A stretch of DNA of 64,000 nt from Enterobacteriaceae bacterium RIT691. Lineage in GTDB: Bacteria; Pseudomonadota; Gammaproteobacteria; Enterobacterales; Enterobacteriaceae. The notes under the pieces are model-generated. The model was given only the letters and a program-made list of their open reading frames with translations. It did not search any database and was not told the origin of the DNA. Positions 51,754 to 60,337 of this stretch are shown here, piece after piece. Both the position numbers and the translations under genes were made by a program. The stretch spans positions 310,001 through 374,000 of the forward strand of contig WJYM01000001.1 in NCBI GenBank assembly GCA_009668205.1, written 5' to 3'. Within the stretch, counting starts at the first letter, position 1. The number at the start of each line of letters is the position of its first letter.

Positions 51754-52356
51754 ATGAAAGATAATATGCTGAAGTCTGATACTTTCAGGAAATTTGGTTT
51801 TTATTCTTGGTCTAAGATGATGCGAGGCGCATTTTTTAATGCAACGTTCAGACCCGTGTTTACTTTGCGGTTATGTCAAAAGACGCAACACGGCCCTCTC
51901 AAACTGCTACACATTCCCTTTAAAATTCTTCATCGGTTCGCGTCACATTTGGCAGGGATTGAATTGCCGTCAGCAACGCAAATCGGTGCCGGATTTGTAT
52001 TGACTCATGGCAGAGGCGTGGTTATTAACCAGGGAGCCAGCATTGGTCGTAATGTGACCCTTTTTCATGGCGTAACCCTTGGGCAGGCCGATCGCATTGC
52101 CAAAGATGGTTCTCGTCTGACAGAATTTCCAACGATTGAAGATGACACCTGGATTGGGCCTCATGCCATTATTGTCGGGGGCGTGACTATCGGGAAAGGA
52201 AGCAGAATTGCAGGTGGAGCATTTGTAACTGACGATATTCCGGCTTATTCCCTGGTCATTGGAAATCCGGCAAAAATAGTCAAATCAAATTGTACCCCTG
52301 ACGTGACGAACCGTATACCACTGGAAGATGAAGACGAAGTCACCTCTTCCCTCTAA
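51754..52356 (+). CDS. Serine O-acetyltransferase-like hexapeptide protein
   Basis: A 200-residue protein with a left-handed beta-helix of the SAT (CysE) group: GIELPSATQIGAGFVLTHGR, the GASIGRNVTLFHGVTLGQ turns, and then IEDDTWIGPHAIIVGGVTIG. It probably acetylates a sugar of the exopolysaccharide, as SAT-like proteins in such clusters do; true serine acetyltransferase activity is less likely because the CysE N-terminal helical domain is cut short. The gene stands apart (about 190 bp upstream) and has AGGAAGAG before the ATG. Confidence 0.8.
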   Translation: MKDNMLKSDTFRKFGFYSWSKMMRGAFFNATFRPVFTLRLCQKTQHGPLKLLHIPFKILHRFASHLAGIELPSATQIGAGFVLTHGRGVVINQGASIGRNVTLFHGVTLGQADRIAKDGSRLTEFPTIEDDTWIGPHAIIVGGVTIGKGSRIAGGAFVTDDIPAYSLVIGNPAKIVKSNCTPDVTNRIPLEDEDEVTSSL

Positions 52357-52360
52357 TAAA

Positions 52361-52393
52361 TGTTGGACACAGGACTGATTTCTGTGTCCAACA
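52361..52393. terminator. Hairpin between convergent acetyltransferase and GT2 genes
   Basis: TGTTGGACACAG / CTGTGTCCAACA, a perfect 12 bp stem with a nine-base loop, midway between two convergent genes. There is no T run, so it is only a likely terminator. Confidence 0.6.
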
Positions 52394-52427
52394 ACTCCCG
52401 CCAAAATCATTGCCTTTCTTGTTTACA

Positions 52428-53438
52428 TCACTTGCTCACACTGCTGTCGTTAGGATAGGTCACTGTGACTTTTGGACTTACTGTCGGATCTTTGACCCGA
52501 TGTAATAAACCACGGATCAGCCCCGCGGAGAAGAACGAAAGATTAATAACGCTATGTATCGCGGTTTTAAATGACCGGTTTCTGATTGATTTTAACGCAA
52601 TAAATGCGATTAATGGAACTAACATGCCCACGATGAGGGTTTTATTCAACGAGAGAAGACTACAGAGTAATACCAATAGATAAACAGTGAAGACAACTTC
52701 ATTACGAATATTGCGCAATGCTGAGGGGAAATAAGGTTTACCCCAGCTGTTGCGTAATAGCTCTCCCGGCCCTGCTAAATAACCACTTTTCCAACGATGG
52801 CGCAGCATGCTGAATGTCGTCATGGTATAGGATGTATGTTTAAAATACGGGATTGGCAAGCGATGGAGCTTATGCCCCGCTGCCAGCACTCGCATGCCTA
52901 ACTCACTTTCCTCAAGCGCATGAAGGTTACGGTTAGTCAGGTAGCCAATGTTTTCAATTGCAGAACGGCGATATAGCCCGCCACCGGCTAAATGGTCAAC
53001 ATCGCCCACGGGATAAATCATATGCAGACGTTGCTTGCGCGATTTAAATTCATAGTTACAGGCTTCATCCATCTCAACCAGCCCGGCTACACCCGCATAG
53101 TCAGGGTTTTCTTCGAGGAAAGAAATGGCGGCGTCGATAAAACCGTCTTCCAGTTCCATATCGCCATCCAGTAATAACAAATAATCCCCATCGCTGTGGA
53201 ACCATGAAAGCTGATGACCTACGCCACAGCAACGATCCTGGACATCGTCCAGACAAACAACCGTTGCCCCACTGGCAAGCGCAAGAGCGCGCGTATTATC
53301 TGTCGACAGGCTATCGGCTACGATTATTTGATGCGGGTAATGTGACAACTGTGCACGCGCACTTTCAATCGTTCTTTCAATGCCTTGCTCTTCATTCAGC
53401 GTTTTTATGCTGACGGTGATCAATGGTTTTTCTTTCAT
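52428..53438 (-). CDS. GT2 glycosyltransferase (exopolysaccharide)
   Basis: A 336-residue inverting glycosyltransferase of family GT2. It starts MKEKPLITVSIKTLNEEQGI and shows LLLLDGDMELEDGFIDAAIS (DXD), a GGGLYRRSAIENIGY loop and LHALEESELGMRVLAAG (catalytic Asp/Glu), then two C-terminal membrane helices (VVFTVYLLVLLCSLLSLN, LIVGMLVPLIAFIAL). It begins 1 bp after the polymerase stop and runs against the rest of the cluster. Confidence 0.9.
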   Translation of the reverse strand: MKEKPLITVSIKTLNEEQGIERTIESARAQLSHYPHQIIVADSLSTDNTRALALASGATVVCLDDVQDRCCGVGHQLSWFHSDGDYLLLLDGDMELEDGFIDAAISFLEENPDYAGVAGLVEMDEACNYEFKSRKQRLHMIYPVGDVDHLAGGGLYRRSAIENIGYLTNRNLHALEESELGMRVLAAGHKLHRLPIPYFKHTSYTMTTFSMLRHRWKSGYLAGPGELLRNSWGKPYFPSALRNIRNEVVFTVYLLVLLCSLLSLNKTLIVGMLVPLIAFIALKSIRNRSFKTAIHSVINLSFFSAGLIRGLLHRVKDPTVSPKVTVTYPNDSSVSK

Positions 53439-53439
53439 A

Positions 53440-54813
53440 TCAGGTACCTAAATTCAGGCGAACGGAGCGATGGACAATAATCAGAGCGCCCAGCGCAAGC
53501 CATTGCAGCAGTTGTAGCGTTGGTGTGATCATCAGGAGCTGACTATACGGAAGGTAAAACAGGCAGCCGATAGTAAAGACATAAAACGCCGGTGCACTGC
53601 TCAGGAGTTGGAGGTCTTCCCGTTTAAGGTCATGGATGGAAAAAGCTTCCTTTGGTCGCATGCTACGAAGGATATAAATAATCATCCCCATGAAGAGCAG
53701 GATACCAATCAGCCCGACTTCCCACAGCAGCATGCTCAAAGATGTTGAATCAAGGATCAGCTTAAACCAGGCACCAATATACCCCGGCGATACGGCGCTT
53801 CCGCTATTCGTAGCATTCAGCCCGTAGCCAAACAACATCCCTCCAGGGCCGAATAGCTGATTGTGTTGCAACCAAAAATACACCGTCGTGAAGCGGCCAA
53901 GCTCCCCGCTGGGCATAATGTAATTAGTATCAAAAATATAGCCAAGCGAGTCGACGAAGACGGAAAACGCTGATTTTGTAGGATCGCCACCAAACGCAGA
54001 AGAATAATTCGATGCCAAAATCGTAATTGCAGCAAATATCAAAACCAACATCCCTGCCGCGATGGTAAGCAGTGAACGCACGCTAACTTTACTCACACCG
54101 CTCACATAGCCCGGTAATATCCACAGAAGAGCCATCAGGAAAGGAGACAGCAGGATCACAAATTTCACTTCCCCGACAACACAAAGGAAAAAAGCCAACG
54201 CGATATGCAGTACCAGCGACTTGAAAGAACAAACTCCATGCTTAAATTCCGATACCTTCAACAGCATGACCAACAGGCAAAACATGCCCATAGCGGCGCT
54301 GTTGCCCCCTCCCAGTGGATTACCACCAAAAGTCCCTACGACGGAGTCCCATTTCTCATATTCGCCCCGGATGGCCACACGTCTTGGAACCATGACAATG
54401 ACCTGAAACAGGGCGACGGGGAGCTGTAGGTAAAACAACGTGTAGAAGAGTTGTGTCACCCGATGCAGTTGAGATTCACGGAACATGCCAAGCAAAATGC
54501 ACAGCAGGATAAGAGACATCGCGATTTCATTTTTGAAGCCGACAATGGTCGTGACGATACCGGATTGAAGTGCAGTGGAGGCAAGGCTTAGCAGAAGAAA
54601 CGAGAGATACAGGACGAGTATGATTTTCTCGGCAGTCGTCAGTTTCAACGGTTGGGGCTGTTTTTGCATTATTAACAACAACAGCATGATCAGTACCATA
54701 AAGAAGGGTAACCAAAATACTGCTGCAATGCCGGTGAAATACTGAACAAACCCACATACGGCGATGGTCAGAAAAGTTAAAACTTCGAGGTAGCGACCCG
54801 TATTTATTTGCAT
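53440..54813 (-). CDS. Wzy-like exopolysaccharide polymerase
   Basis: A 457-residue membrane protein with about ten to eleven helices and a large periplasmic loop (between about residues 270 and 350, including NYIMPSGELGRFTTVYFWLQ), the layout of Wzy polymerases and O-antigen ligases. Sequence similarity in that group is low, so the call rests on topology and location beside a GT2 gene and a flippase. It is the first gene of the two-gene minus-strand unit. Confidence 0.78.
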   Translation of the reverse strand: MQINTGRYLEVLTFLTIAVCGFVQYFTGIAAVFWLPFFMVLIMLLLLIMQKQPQPLKLTTAEKIILVLYLSFLLLSLASTALQSGIVTTIVGFKNEIAMSLILLCILLGMFRESQLHRVTQLFYTLFYLQLPVALFQVIVMVPRRVAIRGEYEKWDSVVGTFGGNPLGGGNSAAMGMFCLLVMLLKVSEFKHGVCSFKSLVLHIALAFFLCVVGEVKFVILLSPFLMALLWILPGYVSGVSKVSVRSLLTIAAGMLVLIFAAITILASNYSSAFGGDPTKSAFSVFVDSLGYIFDTNYIMPSGELGRFTTVYFWLQHNQLFGPGGMLFGYGLNATNSGSAVSPGYIGAWFKLILDSTSLSMLLWEVGLIGILLFMGMIIYILRSMRPKEAFSIHDLKREDLQLLSSAPAFYVFTIGCLFYLPYSQLLMITPTLQLLQWLALGALIIVHRSVRLNLGT

Positions 54814-55210
54814 GAGCCTTGCTCCTGTAGGGAGCCGCGGCAGAGCAAACTGTCACGCAGAGCAGCCCCACCAGTCCAACAATTCAGAGAGGGATAATCA
54901 TATGACATTGATTTTAACAGCATAGATACGGAGGTTAAGTGCCCTGAAATGTGTGCGTGATTGCGGAAGTACGCAGGAAAATAGGGGCAAATATACCCTG
55001 CCCGCCAATGCAGAGACAGCTAATAAATATTTAATAATGGGCAAACGAGCGGTTTGCTGCAATTCAAAGGATCAGGGGATGAGAACCCCGCCACTCAACA
55101 TTATTCGTTTTCACTATAAGCTTATGGTTTTTTTGACTTTACGGTTCCCGCGAAGGTGGCCTAACGTAGCCAGGCGCTAATAATCAAAATAACTTTTTCA
55201 GGGACTGTTT
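54814..55210. promoter_or_regulatory. Intergenic region between exopolysaccharide cluster and ABC operon
   Basis: A 397 bp stretch between two divergent genes, with no plausible protein gene. It must hold both promoters. The bases CAGGGGATGAGAACCCC at about 55073-55089 echo the GGGGATGAGAACCCC hairpin of the tRNA-Ser repeat units, which might be a trace of another copy or chance. Confidence 0.5.
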
Positions 55211-56779
55211 ATGGCTAAAAAACTGCTGTCGTTGTTGGTATTGACCGCGCTGTCTCATGCCGTTCATGCTGCGACTCCCCCTTCGACCCTGGTTGTTGCT
55301 CAGGGTCTCGATGACATTGTGAGTCTTGATCCTGCAGAAGCCAACGAGCTTTCCAGTATTCAGACCGTTCCCAGTCTTTATCAGCGTCTGGTTCAGCCCG
55401 ATCGTGACAATCCTGAAAAAATCGTCCCTGTCCTTGCCGAGAGCTGGCAGGCCGATCCGGCAGCGAAAACCCTGACAGTCAAACTGAAACCCGACGCGAA
55501 ATTTGCCTCCGGTAACCCGCTGCGTCCTGAGGATATTATTTTCTCCTATACCCGCGCCGTTACGCTGAATAAATCCCCTGCCTTTATTCTCAATGTGCTG
55601 GGGTGGGAGCCCGACAACATTGCCAGCCAACTGAAAAAAGTGGATGACCACACGCTGCAACTTCACTGGACGGCTGACGTCAGCCCGGCGGTGGCACTGA
55701 ATATTCTCTCCACGCCTATCGCCTCTATCGTCGATGAAAAACTGGTCGCACCAAATATTAAAGAGAACGACTTCGGCAACGGCTGGCTGAAAATGCATTC
55801 GGCAGGCAGTGGCGCCTTTAAAATGCGCGTTTACCAGCCGCACCAGGCCATTGTGCTTGAGGCCAATGACAGCTCACCTGGCGGTGCGCCAAAGCTGAAA
55901 AACGTGATTATCAAAAACGTGCCCGATCCGGCTTCCCGCCGTCTGTTAATTCAACAGGGTGACGCCGACGTGGCGCGCGAACTGGGCGCCGATCAAATCG
56001 CGGCGTTGCAGGGCAAACCGGGTGTGAGCGTACTGAGCATCCCTTCCGCCGAGCAAAACTACCTGGCGTTTAACGTCGGTAACAGCAGCAACCCGCTGCT
56101 GAAAAACCCGGCCCTCTGGGAGGCGGCACGCTGGCTGGTGGACTACAACGGGATAACGAAAGATCTGCTTAAAGGGCAGTATTTCGTCCATCAGAGCTTC
56201 CTGCCGGTCGGGCTGCCTGGCGCGCTGGAGAACAATCCTTATAAATTTGACCCACAAAAGGCCAAAGCGATTCTCGCCAGTGCTGGCATTAAAGATGCCC
56301 ACTTCACGCTGGATGTGGAAAACAAACCGCCTTTCATCACCATCGCTCAGTCGATGCAGGCCAGTTTTGCCCAGGGTGGCGTGAAGATTGACCTGCTGCC
56401 CGCCGCGGGTAGCCAGGTGTATGCACGCGTGAGAGCGAAGCAGCATCAGGCGGCGATTCGTTTGTGGATCCCGGACTATTTCGACGCGCACTCGAACGCC
56501 AGCGCCTTTGCCTGGAATGACGGGAAATCGAGTACTGTCGCCGGACTCAACGGCTGGGTTATCCCGCAGTTGAATCAAGAAACGCAGGCCGCCGTGGCCG
56601 AGCCTAATGCACAAAAGCGTCTCGACCTGTATAAAAAAATGCAGGAGGAGCTGCAGCGCAGCTCGCCGTACGTCTTTGTAGACCAGGGGAAAACCCAGAT
56701 CGTGGTGCGTGATAACGTCAAAGGCTATCAACAGGGTCTGAATGCCGATATGGTCTGGTATGACCGCGTAACCAAATAA
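55211..56779 (+). CDS. Peptide/nickel-type ABC transporter substrate-binding protein
   Basis: A 522-residue periplasmic binding protein of family 5 (DppA/OppA/NikA type), with a signal peptide (to HAVHA). The family motif region is YQRLVQPDRDNPEKIVPVLA and SWQADPAAKTLTVKLKPDAK, later FKMRVYQPHQAIVLEANDSS. It supplies the ligand to the permeases that follow. The ligand is not readable; peptides, metal chelates and glycosides are all handled by the family. AGGGACTG lies before the ATG. Confidence 0.92.
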   Translation: MAKKLLSLLVLTALSHAVHAATPPSTLVVAQGLDDIVSLDPAEANELSSIQTVPSLYQRLVQPDRDNPEKIVPVLAESWQADPAAKTLTVKLKPDAKFASGNPLRPEDIIFSYTRAVTLNKSPAFILNVLGWEPDNIASQLKKVDDHTLQLHWTADVSPAVALNILSTPIASIVDEKLVAPNIKENDFGNGWLKMHSAGSGAFKMRVYQPHQAIVLEANDSSPGGAPKLKNVIIKNVPDPASRRLLIQQGDADVARELGADQIAALQGKPGVSVLSIPSAEQNYLAFNVGNSSNPLLKNPALWEAARWLVDYNGITKDLLKGQYFVHQSFLPVGLPGALENNPYKFDPQKAKAILASAGIKDAHFTLDVENKPPFITIAQSMQASFAQGGVKIDLLPAAGSQVYARVRAKQHQAAIRLWIPDYFDAHSNASAFAWNDGKSSTVAGLNGWVIPQLNQETQAAVAEPNAQKRLDLYKKMQEELQRSSPYVFVDQGKTQIVVRDNVKGYQQGLNADMVWYDRVTK

Positions 56780-56794
56780 TCTCTGTCACCAGCA

Positions 56795-56823
56795 GCCCGG
56801 CGGCGCATCGCGCCTGTCCGGGC
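56795..56823. repeat. REP-like palindrome between the binding protein and permease genes
   Basis: GCCCGG CGGCGCATCGCGC then CTGTCCGGGC, similar to the GCCCGGTGGCGC...CCGGGC class of REP/PU. It lies between the first two genes of the operon, where such elements often raise the amount of the upstream gene's message. Confidence 0.7.
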
Positions 56824-56857
56824 AACGTTATCTGAATGTCTGCACTACGGAATACTC

Positions 56858-57907
56858 ATGTCAGCTGTTTTACCCACCCAACCCAAGCGGCACCTGAAAC
56901 GTCCATTGGTCGCTCTGTTTCAGGGGCTGCTCACGTTAGCCCTGACCTTGCTCGGTTTATTGCTGGTCACTTTTGCGCTGTCGGCGCTTTCGCCAGTCGA
57001 TCGGGTGCTGCAAATCGTCGGTGATCATGCCAGCCAGTCGACGTACGATCAGGTTCGCCACCAACTGGGCCTCGACCGCTCGCTGCCCGTGCAGTTCTGG
57101 CACTATCTGGTCAATCTGGCTCACGGTGATTTGGGGATAGCCAGCAGTACGGGTCAGCCGGTGTTGCATGACCTGCTGGCGACGTTTCCCGCCACGCTTG
57201 AGCTGGCGACACTGGCGCTGATTGTCGGTGCCCTGCTTGGCGTCATCGCCGGTGTCCTGTGCGCCCGCTACGTGGGTTCCCCCTGGGATCTGGCGGTTCG
57301 CACCTTTACGCTGATAGGCAATTCGGTCCCCATTTTCTGGCTCGGGCTGCTGATGCTGGCGCTGTTTTACGCCAAATTGCAGTGGACACCGGGTCCCGGT
57401 CGGCTCGACGACATTTATCAATATACCGTCGAATCGCGGACCGGCTTTGTGCTGGTAGATACCTGGCTGTCCGGCGATCGCGACGCGTTTAAAAATGCCC
57501 TCGGTCATCTGATCCTGCCGGTGCTGTTGCTCGGGTATTACTCGCTCGCCAGCATCACCCGTCTGACCCGCTCTTCCTGTCTCAGTGAAATGAACAAAGA
57601 GTATATTTTGCTTGCCCGGGCCAAGGGTGCCAGCGAGGCAACCATTTTGCTGCGCCACGTACTGCCGAACATTCGCGGTACGCTGTTAACCGTGATTGCG
57701 CTGGCCTGGACATCGATGCTGGAAGGTGCCGTGTTAACGGAAACGGTCTTTTCCTGGCCGGGTATCGGCCGCTATCTCACCACCGCCTTGTTCGCTGGGG
57801 ATACCACCGCGATCATGGGCGGTACGCTGCTTATCGGCGCGAGTTTTGTGCTGATCAACAACCTCACTGACCTGCTGGTAAAACTGACCGACCCGAGGGT
57901 GCGCTAA
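56858..57907 (+). CDS. ABC transporter permease (DppB/OppB type)
   Basis: A 349-residue permease with six helices. The N-terminus holds FALSALSPVDRVLQIVGDHA and the RHQLGLDRSLPVQFWHYLVN segment typical of the family; the EAA loop that touches the ATPase is seen as EYILLARAKGASEATILLRH. It is encoded right before, and overlapping by 1 bp, the second permease. Confidence 0.93.
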   Translation: MSAVLPTQPKRHLKRPLVALFQGLLTLALTLLGLLLVTFALSALSPVDRVLQIVGDHASQSTYDQVRHQLGLDRSLPVQFWHYLVNLAHGDLGIASSTGQPVLHDLLATFPATLELATLALIVGALLGVIAGVLCARYVGSPWDLAVRTFTLIGNSVPIFWLGLLMLALFYAKLQWTPGPGRLDDIYQYTVESRTGFVLVDTWLSGDRDAFKNALGHLILPVLLLGYYSLASITRLTRSSCLSEMNKEYILLARAKGASEATILLRHVLPNIRGTLLTVIALAWTSMLEGAVLTETVFSWPGIGRYLTTALFAGDTTAIMGGTLLIGASFVLINNLTDLLVKLTDPRVR

Positions 57908-58740
57908 TGCCGGTTTCTCTTTTTTGGCGTCGGTTACGTCGCTCTCCAGCGGCCCTTTTCGGGCTGCTCATTATTGTCCTGTTCCTGCTTGTTGCGCTGT
58001 TTGCGCCGCTGCTGGCGCCTGTTGATCCCAACTGGCAGGATGCTGCTGCACGTCTGCAAGGCCCCACGGCCCTGCACTGGCTTGGCACCGACAGCTATGG
58101 CAGAGACCTGCTTTCGCGTCTGATTTATGGTGCGCGTCCGGCGCTGGGACTGGTTGCCCTGGTGACGCTGATTACCCTACCGGTCGGGCTGCTCGTCGGT
58201 ATTTTGTCCGGGTATTATGGGGGCTGGATGGAGCGCATTTTGATGCGCTTTACCGATGTGGTGATGTCAATGCCGCGTCTGATCCTCGCGTTTGCTTTTG
58301 TGGCGATGCTCGGGCCTGGACTGGTCAACGGGGCGCTGGCACTGGCGCTCACGACCTGGCCGGCGTATGCCCGCCAGGCACGCAGTGAAATTCAGCGTCT
58401 GCGCCATAGCGATTACCTGGCCGCAGCGGAAATGATGGGCATTCGCGGTTGGCGGCTGCTTGCAGGCCATATCCTGCCGCTGTGTCTGCCTTCCGCCATC
58501 GTCCGTCTGGCGCTGGACCTGGCGGGTATTATCCTCGCCGCGGCCGGGCTCGGTTTCCTGGGGCTCGGGGCGCGCCCGCCGATGGCGGAATGGGGGGCGA
58601 TGATTGCCGATGGGATGCAGGTGATTTTCGATCAGTGGTGGATTGCCGCCGCGCCGGGCACCGTTATCCTGTTGGCAAGCCTGGCGTTTAACCTGCTGGG
58701 CGACGGCCTGCGCGATGTTTTGGAGCCTCAACATGACTGA
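57907..58740 (+). CDS. ABC transporter permease (DppC/OppC type)
   Basis: A 277-residue permease. The N-terminal region has the DppC-type HWLGTDSYGRDLLSRLIYGA motif and the EAA loop DYLAAAEMMGIRGWRLLAGH. Six helices are expected, pairing with the permease at 56858. The ATPase gene that follows overlaps the end by 8 bp. Confidence 0.93.
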   Translation: MPVSLFWRRLRRSPAALFGLLIIVLFLLVALFAPLLAPVDPNWQDAAARLQGPTALHWLGTDSYGRDLLSRLIYGARPALGLVALVTLITLPVGLLVGILSGYYGGWMERILMRFTDVVMSMPRLILAFAFVAMLGPGLVNGALALALTTWPAYARQARSEIQRLRHSDYLAAAEMMGIRGWRLLAGHILPLCLPSAIVRLALDLAGIILAAAGLGFLGLGARPPMAEWGAMIADGMQVIFDQWWIAAAPGTVILLASLAFNLLGDGLRDVLEPQHD

Positions 58741-59569
58741 GACACGACTTTCTGTTCAGGGGTTGTCCATCGACTACCCTGCTGCCCGTGTGGTGAGCAA
58801 CCTGAGTTTTTCGCTGGGTAACGAACGGCTGGCGTTGGTTGGTGAATCGGGGTCTGGCAAATCCATGACCGCCCGCTCGCTGATGGGGCTGGTGCGCAAA
58901 CCGGGTATTGTCACTGCCGACAGGCTTGATGTACTGGGGCACGACCTGCTGACGCTCAATGACCGCGGCTGGCGTTCGCTTCGCGGTAACGATATTGCGA
59001 TGGTGCTGCAGGATCCGCGCTATGCATTAAATCCGGTGAAAACCATTCAGGCTCAGTTGGAAGAGGCGTTGACGCTGCATCAGCGGCTTAATCGCCGTAC
59101 CCGGCTGGACAAAATACAGGCCGCTATTGCTGCCGTCGGTCTTGATTTACCCGTGCTTGCCCGTTATCCGGGGCAGCTTTCCGGAGGGATGGGACAACGC
59201 GTTATGATTGCCATCGCACTGCTGAACAACCCGAAAGTGCTGATCGCCGACGAACCGACTTCCGCACTGGACTCCCGCCTGCGCCATCAGATCCTCGAAC
59301 TGCTGGTGGAACAGTGCGAACAACGGCAAATGGCGATGTTACTGATAAGCCACGATCTGCCTTTAGTGGCCGAACACTGCCACCGGGTGCTGGTGATGTA
59401 TCAGGGTAAACAGGTGGACGAAATGACAGCCCAGGCGCTTCCTCACGCAACGCATCCTTACACCCGCACGCTGTGGAACTGTCGCCCCGATGCCAGCACC
59501 TACGGCCAGATGCTGCCAACGCTCGACCGAACGCTGGACCTGACGGAGGTCGCCAATGCCCCTCGTTAA
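58733..59569 (+). CDS. ABC transporter ATP-binding protein (DppD/OppD type)
   Basis: A 278-residue ATPase. Walker A is VGESGSGKSM (residues 38-47), the Q loop is in MVLQDPRYALNP, the signature is LSGGMGQRV, Walker B is LIADEPTSALD and the H loop is LLISHDLPL. The expected C-terminal Fe-S-type cysteine region of OppD is shortened to one motif (NCRPDASTY). The ATG at 58733 overlaps the permease; a longer frame from 58643 is not supported. The next gene overlaps by 14 bp. Confidence 0.93.
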   Translation: MTETRLSVQGLSIDYPAARVVSNLSFSLGNERLALVGESGSGKSMTARSLMGLVRKPGIVTADRLDVLGHDLLTLNDRGWRSLRGNDIAMVLQDPRYALNPVKTIQAQLEEALTLHQRLNRRTRLDKIQAAIAAVGLDLPVLARYPGQLSGGMGQRVMIAIALLNNPKVLIADEPTSALDSRLRHQILELLVEQCEQRQMAMLLISHDLPLVAEHCHRVLVMYQGKQVDEMTAQALPHATHPYTRTLWNCRPDASTYGQMLPTLDRTLDLTEVANAPR

Positions 59570-60260
59570 TATTGAGGCCCTCCAGGTCAATTTTGCCGGA
59601 AAAACGGCGGTATCCGCGGCAAGCTTTGCCGTTGAAGCCGGTGAGACATTCAGCCTAATCGGGGCTTCTGGCTGCGGTAAATCAACCATTTTGCGCGTGC
59701 TGGCCGGTATTCAGCGCGAGTGGCAGGGCCAGCTTGCACTGTTTGATCAGCCGCTTTCGCCAGGAATGCGCTACCAGGGCAAGCTTCGCCGGAATGTGCA
59801 GATGGTATTTCAGGATCCGTACGCCTCGTTGCACCCCAACCATACGCTATGGCGGACCCTGTCTGAGCCGTTAAAAATCCACGGCATGGACAATCCCCTG
59901 CAGCGCGTTAACGAAGCGCTTGAGCAGGTAGGTCTTCCCGCTGACGCCGCACAGCGTTACCCGCATCAGCTTTCCGGGGGTCAGCGCCAGCGCGTTGCGA
60001 TAGCCCGGGCGCTGCTGTTACGCCCAACGCTTCTGCTGCTGGACGAGCCGACGTCGGCCCTCGACATGTCGGTGCAGGCCGAAATCCTGAATCTTTTAAA
60101 CCGGCTGAAGCAGGAGCACCGGATGACGTATCTGCTGGTTAGCCATGATGCCGATGTCATCGCCCATATGTCAGACAGGGCCGCATTTATGGCAGAGGGT
60201 GTGATTCAACGCTATTTCGACCGCGAGGCGTTAGTCAGAGGTGAGCACCGGATGTCTTAA
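59556..60260 (+). CDS. ABC transporter ATP-binding protein (DppF/OppF type)
   Basis: A 234-residue ATPase that pairs with the one at 58733. Walker A is GASGCGKST (about residues 37-45), the signature LSGGQRQRVAIARAL and Walker B LLLLDEPTSALD, then the H loop LLVSHDADV. It is a little short of the usual DppF length (about 330), lacking the C-terminal extension. It is the last gene of the operon and converges with phoH. Confidence 0.93.
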   Translation: MPLVNIEALQVNFAGKTAVSAASFAVEAGETFSLIGASGCGKSTILRVLAGIQREWQGQLALFDQPLSPGMRYQGKLRRNVQMVFQDPYASLHPNHTLWRTLSEPLKIHGMDNPLQRVNEALEQVGLPADAAQRYPHQLSGGQRQRVAIARALLLRPTLLLLDEPTSALDMSVQAEILNLLNRLKQEHRMTYLLVSHDADVIAHMSDRAAFMAEGVIQRYFDREALVRGEHRMS

Positions 60261-60295
60261 GGGACATTCCGTCGCTGTTGTGGGTGAGATAAAGC

Positions 60296-60317
60296 AAAGC
60301 CCGGTTTCCCGGGCTTT
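60296..60317. terminator. Terminator between the ABC operon and phoH
   Basis: AAAGCCCGG / CCGGGCTTT stem with a four-base loop. Both directions have only short T runs, but it lies between two convergent genes. Confidence 0.65.
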
Positions 60318-60337
60318 AAACACAAACCAAACCAGAC

